Of a DNA stretch of 8,718 nucleotides, positions 6,222 through 8,718 are shown one piece after another. The stretch covers positions 1 to 8,718 of the forward strand of contig DATHWB010000051.1 of the NCBI GenBank assembly GCA_035460965.1, written 5' to 3'. The notes under the pieces are model-generated. The model was not told the origin of the DNA, searched no databases, and was given only the letters and a program-made list of their open reading frames with translations. How positions within the stretch are numbered: position 1 is the stretch's first letter; the number at the start of each line of letters is the position of its first letter. Both the position numbers and the translations under genes were made by a program. This DNA is from DATHWB01 sp035460965 (GTDB lineage Bacteria; Actinomycetota; Acidimicrobiia; Spongiisociales; ZC4RG35).

Positions 6222-6350
6222 TCACAGCCGACTGGCGCGCTCGATCACCCAGGCCAGACCTACGATGACCAGGACGAGCAACAGGATTCCGGCCGTGATC
6301 GAGCCGGCGGTCCAGCCTTCGACCTCCCTGACAGCGAGAACGTCGAGCAC
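6222..6350 (-). CDS. Putative 42-residue single-pass membrane protein
   Basis: A GTG at 6350 opens a 42-codon frame ending in TGA at 6224-6222. The soluble start MLDVLAVREVEGWTAG is followed by one clean hydrophobic segment at about residues 18-36 (ITAGILLLVLVIVGLAWVI) and a basic tail ERASRL. Charge placement suggests N-outside, C-inside. Third codon positions are G or C in 35 of 42 codons, as expected for a real gene here. It is the only possible start in this frame after an upstream TGA. There is no Shine-Dalgarno, but TATTGT lies six bases before the GTG, a leaderless arrangement. It fills the otherwise empty gap between radA (66 bp downstream) and the divergent zinc-ribbon gene. No family is recognised. 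It could be a chance frame, but the membrane segment, codon bias and promoter agree. Confidence 0.55.
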   Translation of the reverse strand: MLDVLAVREVEGWTAGSITAGILLLVLVIVGLAWVIERASRL

Positions 6351-6356
6351 CGTGGC

Positions 6357-6362
6357 ACAATA
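6357..6362 (-). promoter_or_regulatory. Candidate -10 box for the 42-residue membrane ORF
   Basis: TATTGT on the minus strand (four of six matches to TATAAT), exactly six bases before the GTG at 6350, the spacing of a leaderless start. It lies in the 46-bp gap to the plus-strand gene. If the ORF is not real, this could still be a more distant promoter for radA. Confidence 0.4.
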
Positions 6363-6385
6363 CCGGCCCGGAGAGATCCGCCGCT

Positions 6386-6392
6386 GAGGAGG
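6386..6392 (+). promoter_or_regulatory. Ribosome binding site that decides a TTG start
   Basis: GAGGAGG lies four bases before the TTG at 6397. An in-frame TGA at 6385-6387 overlaps it, and no ATG or GTG occurs in frame before the first zinc-binding Cys, so TTG is the only plausible start. Confidence 0.65.
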
Positions 6393-6396
6393 CGTT

Positions 6397-7362
6397 TTGG
6401 CACGTCACGTATGCGACAACTGTGGTTCGGTGGTGTCGGACGACGACCAGTTCTGCCCGAGCTGCGGCGCGTGGATCGACCCGACGACCGACACCGTCGA
6501 CGAGGGAGACGACTACGAGGAGTTCTCCCTGGAGGACGGCCCGCCCGCCGCCGAGCACATCCGGCCGCCCGTCCAGGTCGCCTCGCAGACCGTGTCGTGC
6601 CCCTCCTGCGGTGCTCCCAACCCCGACACCAACCGCCACTGCGAGGAATGCGGCGCCAGGCTGTCACAGGGGGCCATGCCCGTGGCGCCCCGTCCCGCCG
6701 TGCAGGCCACTGCCGGGGTCCGGGCGGCGATGGCCATCTCGGGCCTGTTGTTCGCCGTCGTGGTCATCGCTCTCCTCTTCAACATCTTCACCGGCGGCGA
6801 CGAGGAGCCGGACGACATCGCAGCCTCCACCTCCACCACGACCACCACCACCATCGCCCGCGTCCCCGAACCGATCAACATCCTGAGTGCCGACTGCTCG
6901 ATCTCCGGACTGTCCGGTTTCGAATGCCGCAACCTGATCAACGGCGAACGCGAGTACCAGATCAACTGGGAGGCCCTCGGCGAGACCGACGTCGTCACGA
7001 TCGACCTGATCTTCCCGGAGCCGATGGTCGTGACCGGATTCGTCTGGGAGAACCTGCCGGCGGACAGCGACAGGTTCTACCAGAACTACCGGGCGCGCAG
7101 CATCTCGCTCTCCACCGACGCCCCCAACTCGCTGCCGCTCGCCCACGAACTCGACGACGAGCCGGGTCAGCAGGCGGTCGAATACGTCAGCCTGCGCACC
7201 CTGAGCCTCAGGATCCAGATCAACACCGTGTACCTGCCGGAGGAGCGCAACGGACGGGTGTTCACCGAATTGGCGATCCGGGGGATCGACGTTGTCGGCT
7301 ACCCCGCCGGGGACGTGGCCACGACCACCACCAGCGCCGGCACGACGACCACCGGCGGTTGA
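6397..7362 (+). CDS. Double zinc-ribbon, single-pass membrane protein with a discoidin-like outer domain
   Basis: 321 residues with four parts. Two C4 zinc ribbons come first (C6, C9, C20, C23 and C68, C71, C82, C85), joined by an acidic linker. One membrane segment follows at about 111-130 (AMAISGLLFAVVVIALLFNI), with Arg before it and acidic residues after it, which places the ribbons in the cytoplasm. A Ser/Thr-rich spacer at 144-152 leads to an outer domain at about 160-302. That domain has the pattern of discoidin-like, 'NADase-type glycan-binding' folds: a strand-rich start, RFYQNYRARSISLSTD at 226-241, LRTLSLRIQINTVYL at 266-280 and a closing FTELAIRGIDVVGY. C167 and C177 could form a disulfide. 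A second Thr-rich tail ends the protein. The family assignment is from pattern memory, and ligand and role are unknown. It is divergent from the radA side and convergent with the P450. Confidence 0.85.
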   Translation: MARHVCDNCGSVVSDDDQFCPSCGAWIDPTTDTVDEGDDYEEFSLEDGPPAAEHIRPPVQVASQTVSCPSCGAPNPDTNRHCEECGARLSQGAMPVAPRPAVQATAGVRAAMAISGLLFAVVVIALLFNIFTGGDEEPDDIAASTSTTTTTTIARVPEPINILSADCSISGLSGFECRNLINGEREYQINWEALGETDVVTIDLIFPEPMVVTGFVWENLPADSDRFYQNYRARSISLSTDAPNSLPLAHELDDEPGQQAVEYVSLRTLSLRIQINTVYLPEERNGRVFTELAIRGIDVVGYPAGDVATTTTSAGTTTTGG

Positions 7363-8580
7363 TCACCCGACTGCGAGCCGCAGTTCCTTCACGCCCCTGA
7401 ACACGAGGCTGGGAACCCGCTCGAAGTCCTCATCCACCAGGACGAGCCGGGGAAGCCGCCGCACCGCCTCCATCGCCACTTCGAGCTCCAACTTGGCCAG
7501 GGGTGCACCGACGCAGTGGTGGATCCCGGCACCGAACGCCAGATGCGCCCGACTGTCGCGGGCGATGTCGAATGTCTCCGGGTCGGCGAACACCTCCTCG
7601 TCGTGATTGGCGGATCCGAAGAAGAGGCCGACCTTCGAACCCCGCCGAAGCGGGGTTCCGTTCCACTCCACGTCCTCCAGCACCCACCGTTCGAACATCT
7701 GCAGGGGGGTGTCGAAACGCAGGATCTCGCTCGCCGCCGGCGTCACCAGGTCAGGGTCGACCTTCAGAGCCTCGAACTGGTCTGGATGGCGAGCGAGCGC
7801 CAGGAGCCCGTTACCGATCGCCTGAACAGTGGCCTCGTGCCCGGCGTTCAAAGTGAGGATGGCGGTGGCCACCACCTCCTGTTCCGACAGCCGATCCCCC
7901 TCGAATTCGGCGGCCACCAGTTCGGTCAACAGATCGGACCCCGGCCTCTCCCGACGATCCCGGGTCAGATCCGTCAGGTAGGCCACGAAATCCCTCGTCG
8001 CCTGCTCGGCTGCCACCCGATCGGCCGGCGGACAATCGGCGTCGAAGGGGCGAACCATCGCATGGGACCAGGCGACCAGCATCGGCTGGTCCGCCGGCGG
8101 GATCCCCAGCAGGTCGGCGATCATCACCAACGGGATGGGCGTGGCAAAGTCGGCGATGGCCTCCATCCCTCCCCGCTCGAGTGCGAGATCGATCGACCTG
8201 GCCGCCACCTCCTCGAGACGCGGCCGATAGGACTCGGAGGCCTTACGGGTGAAGGCCCACTGCACCAGCCGGCGAATTCGGGTGTGGGCCGGCGGCTCCA
8301 GGTCGATGAACGAGTCCCTCACGTACTCGGTCCAGGTCGGGATGTCGGGCGGATACGTGCGGCGCAGGACATCGGCGTCGATCTCGTCCTCCGGCACCCG
8401 CGACCGCACGTCCCGTCCGAAACGCCGGTCGCGCAGGATCCCGGACACATCCGCGTGGCGGGCGAAGAACGTCACGTCCCAGTGCTCGTCGAAGAACACC
8501 GGTCGCTCAGCCCGGAACCGGGCATAGGTCGGATACGGATCCTCGACGAACTCGAGTGCGTAGGCGTCGAACTCGGTCAC
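7363..8580 (-). CDS. Cytochrome P450 (bacterial class I type, substrate unknown)
   Basis: A soluble haem monooxygenase of 405 residues, the normal size. The C-helix region is PPAHTRIRRLVQWAFT at 96-111. The oxygen-activating I-helix is LNAGHEATV at 244-252, where the usual acid-alcohol pair reads Glu249-Ala250 with Thr251 next. The ExxR pair is E285-R288 (SEILR). The haem loop is FGAGIHHCVG at 349-358 with C356 as iron ligand. I start at GTG 8580, which gives TEFDAYALEF, a normal P450 beginning. The frame can be opened to GTG 8661, but those 27 residues do not resemble a P450 and run into repeat-like DNA. No Shine-Dalgarno is present; TACGCT lies seven bases upstream. No ferredoxin or reductase gene is in the window, so redox partners must be elsewhere. 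The substrate cannot be told from sequence alone. Confidence 0.95.
   Translation of the reverse strand: MTEFDAYALEFVEDPYPTYARFRAERPVFFDEHWDVTFFARHADVSGILRDRRFGRDVRSRVPEDEIDADVLRRTYPPDIPTWTEYVRDSFIDLEPPAHTRIRRLVQWAFTRKASESYRPRLEEVAARSIDLALERGGMEAIADFATPIPLVMIADLLGIPPADQPMLVAWSHAMVRPFDADCPPADRVAAEQATRDFVAYLTDLTRDRRERPGSDLLTELVAAEFEGDRLSEQEVVATAILTLNAGHEATVQAIGNGLLALARHPDQFEALKVDPDLVTPAASEILRFDTPLQMFERWVLEDVEWNGTPLRRGSKVGLFFGSANHDEEVFADPETFDIARDSRAHLAFGAGIHHCVGAPLAKLELEVAMEAVRRLPRLVLVDEDFERVPSLVFRGVKELRLAVG
7371..7388 (+). terminator. Weak candidate terminator for the zinc-ribbon gene
   Basis: On the plus strand CTGCG-AGC-CGCAG is a five-base-pair, three-base-loop hairpin followed by TTCCT. It begins nine bases past the stop of the zinc-ribbon gene and lies inside the last codons of the convergent P450. 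The stem is short and the tract is mixed, so this is only a possibility. Confidence 0.2.
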
Positions 8581-8587
8581 GCCAAGG

Positions 8588-8593
8588 AGCGTA
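8588..8593 (-). promoter_or_regulatory. Candidate -10 box for leaderless P450 transcription
   Basis: TACGCT on the minus strand, seven bases before the chosen GTG at 8580, with no Shine-Dalgarno between. It supports the shorter start of the P450. Confidence 0.4.
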
Positions 8594-8663
8594 GATCGGG
8601 CCCTGGCGGAAGCAGCCTTGGCGGGGTCAGCGGGAGTGATCCACGAGTTCGCTTCGCTCACAG

Positions 8664-8718
8664 CCCCCCTCGGCCCGGCTCCGCCGGGCCGGTCCCCCCA
8701 AACGGCCTCCGGCCGAGG
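8664..8718. repeat. Nested GC-rich inverted repeats at the right edge
   Basis: Two tandem hairpins share the loop TCC: CGGCCCGGC/GCCGGGCCG (8671-8679 with 8683-8691, a perfect nine-base-pair stem) and CGGCC/GGCCG (8703-8707 with 8711-8715). An outer pair, CCTCGGCC at 8668-8675 and GGCCGAGG at 8711-8718, is also perfectly complementary and competes with the inner stems. Six-C runs occur at 8664-8669 and 8694-8699. It could be a terminator for a gene beyond the edge or a copy of a dispersed palindromic repeat. The element is probably cut by the window. The rest of 8594-8663 shows no gene; it includes GCTTCGCTCA next to the repeat. Confidence 0.6.

Noticed and set aside
6327..6333. CTGACA as a -35 box for the plus-strand zinc-ribbon gene
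   Set aside because: It resembles TTGACA, but no -10-like hexamer lies 16-18 bases downstream; the nearest (CACAAT at 6356-6361) is 22 bases away.
6180..7400. Long plus-strand frame overlapping the zinc-ribbon gene
   Set aside because: Same strand but a different frame; Arg/His-rich without domains, while the 6397-7362 frame has zinc ribbons, a membrane segment and a ribosome site.
8581..8661. 27-residue N-terminal extension of the P450 from GTG 8661
   Set aside because: Not P450-like, begins in repeat-like DNA, and would include the TACGCT box; GTG 8580 gives the normal length.

Overview
The window looks like chromosomal DNA of a GC-rich actinomycete. The grounds are strong G/C at third codon positions, frequent GTG and TTG starts, a CarD-type RNA polymerase regulator, and start sites that look leaderless. 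The class Acidimicrobiia would fit the gene order and sequence style, but that placement is inference only. No mobile element, CRISPR array or integrase is visible.

Layout, left to right. (1) 1-265, minus: the start of a small two-segment membrane protein cut by the left edge. (2) 367-440, minus: tRNA-Thr(UGU), with a hairpin after it. (3) 471-6155, minus: a tight housekeeping run transcribed right to left as radA, disA, carD, ispF, cysS, rlmB, then the tRNA. Gaps are 27 bp or less, and rlmB overlaps cysS. (4) 6222-6350, minus: an unannotated-looking 42-residue single-pass membrane protein just upstream of radA. (5) 6397-7362, plus: a double zinc-ribbon, single-pass membrane protein with a discoidin-like outer domain, divergent from group 4. 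(6) 7363-8580, minus: a cytochrome P450 whose stop codon abuts that of the zinc-ribbon gene. (7) 8594-8718: non-coding DNA ending in nested GC-rich inverted repeats cut by the right edge.

The housekeeping run joins recombination repair (RadA), a c-di-AMP synthase that scans DNA (DisA), a global RNA polymerase modulator (CarD), an isoprenoid enzyme (IspF), cysteine charging (CysRS) and 23S rRNA methylation (RlmB). As I recall it, Bacillus has the order radA-disA-yacL-ispD-ispF-gltX-cysE-cysS-mrnC-rlmB, so this appears to be a compact form of an old conserved cluster, with carD where yacL-ispD would be.

Most worth a second look: the 42-aa membrane ORF; a recurring TAnnnT box 6-10 nt before four start codons that lack a Shine-Dalgarno; a DGG instead of DGA catalytic motif in DisA; a lysine/serine tail on CarD; the uncharacterised zinc-ribbon surface protein; and the terminal inverted repeats.
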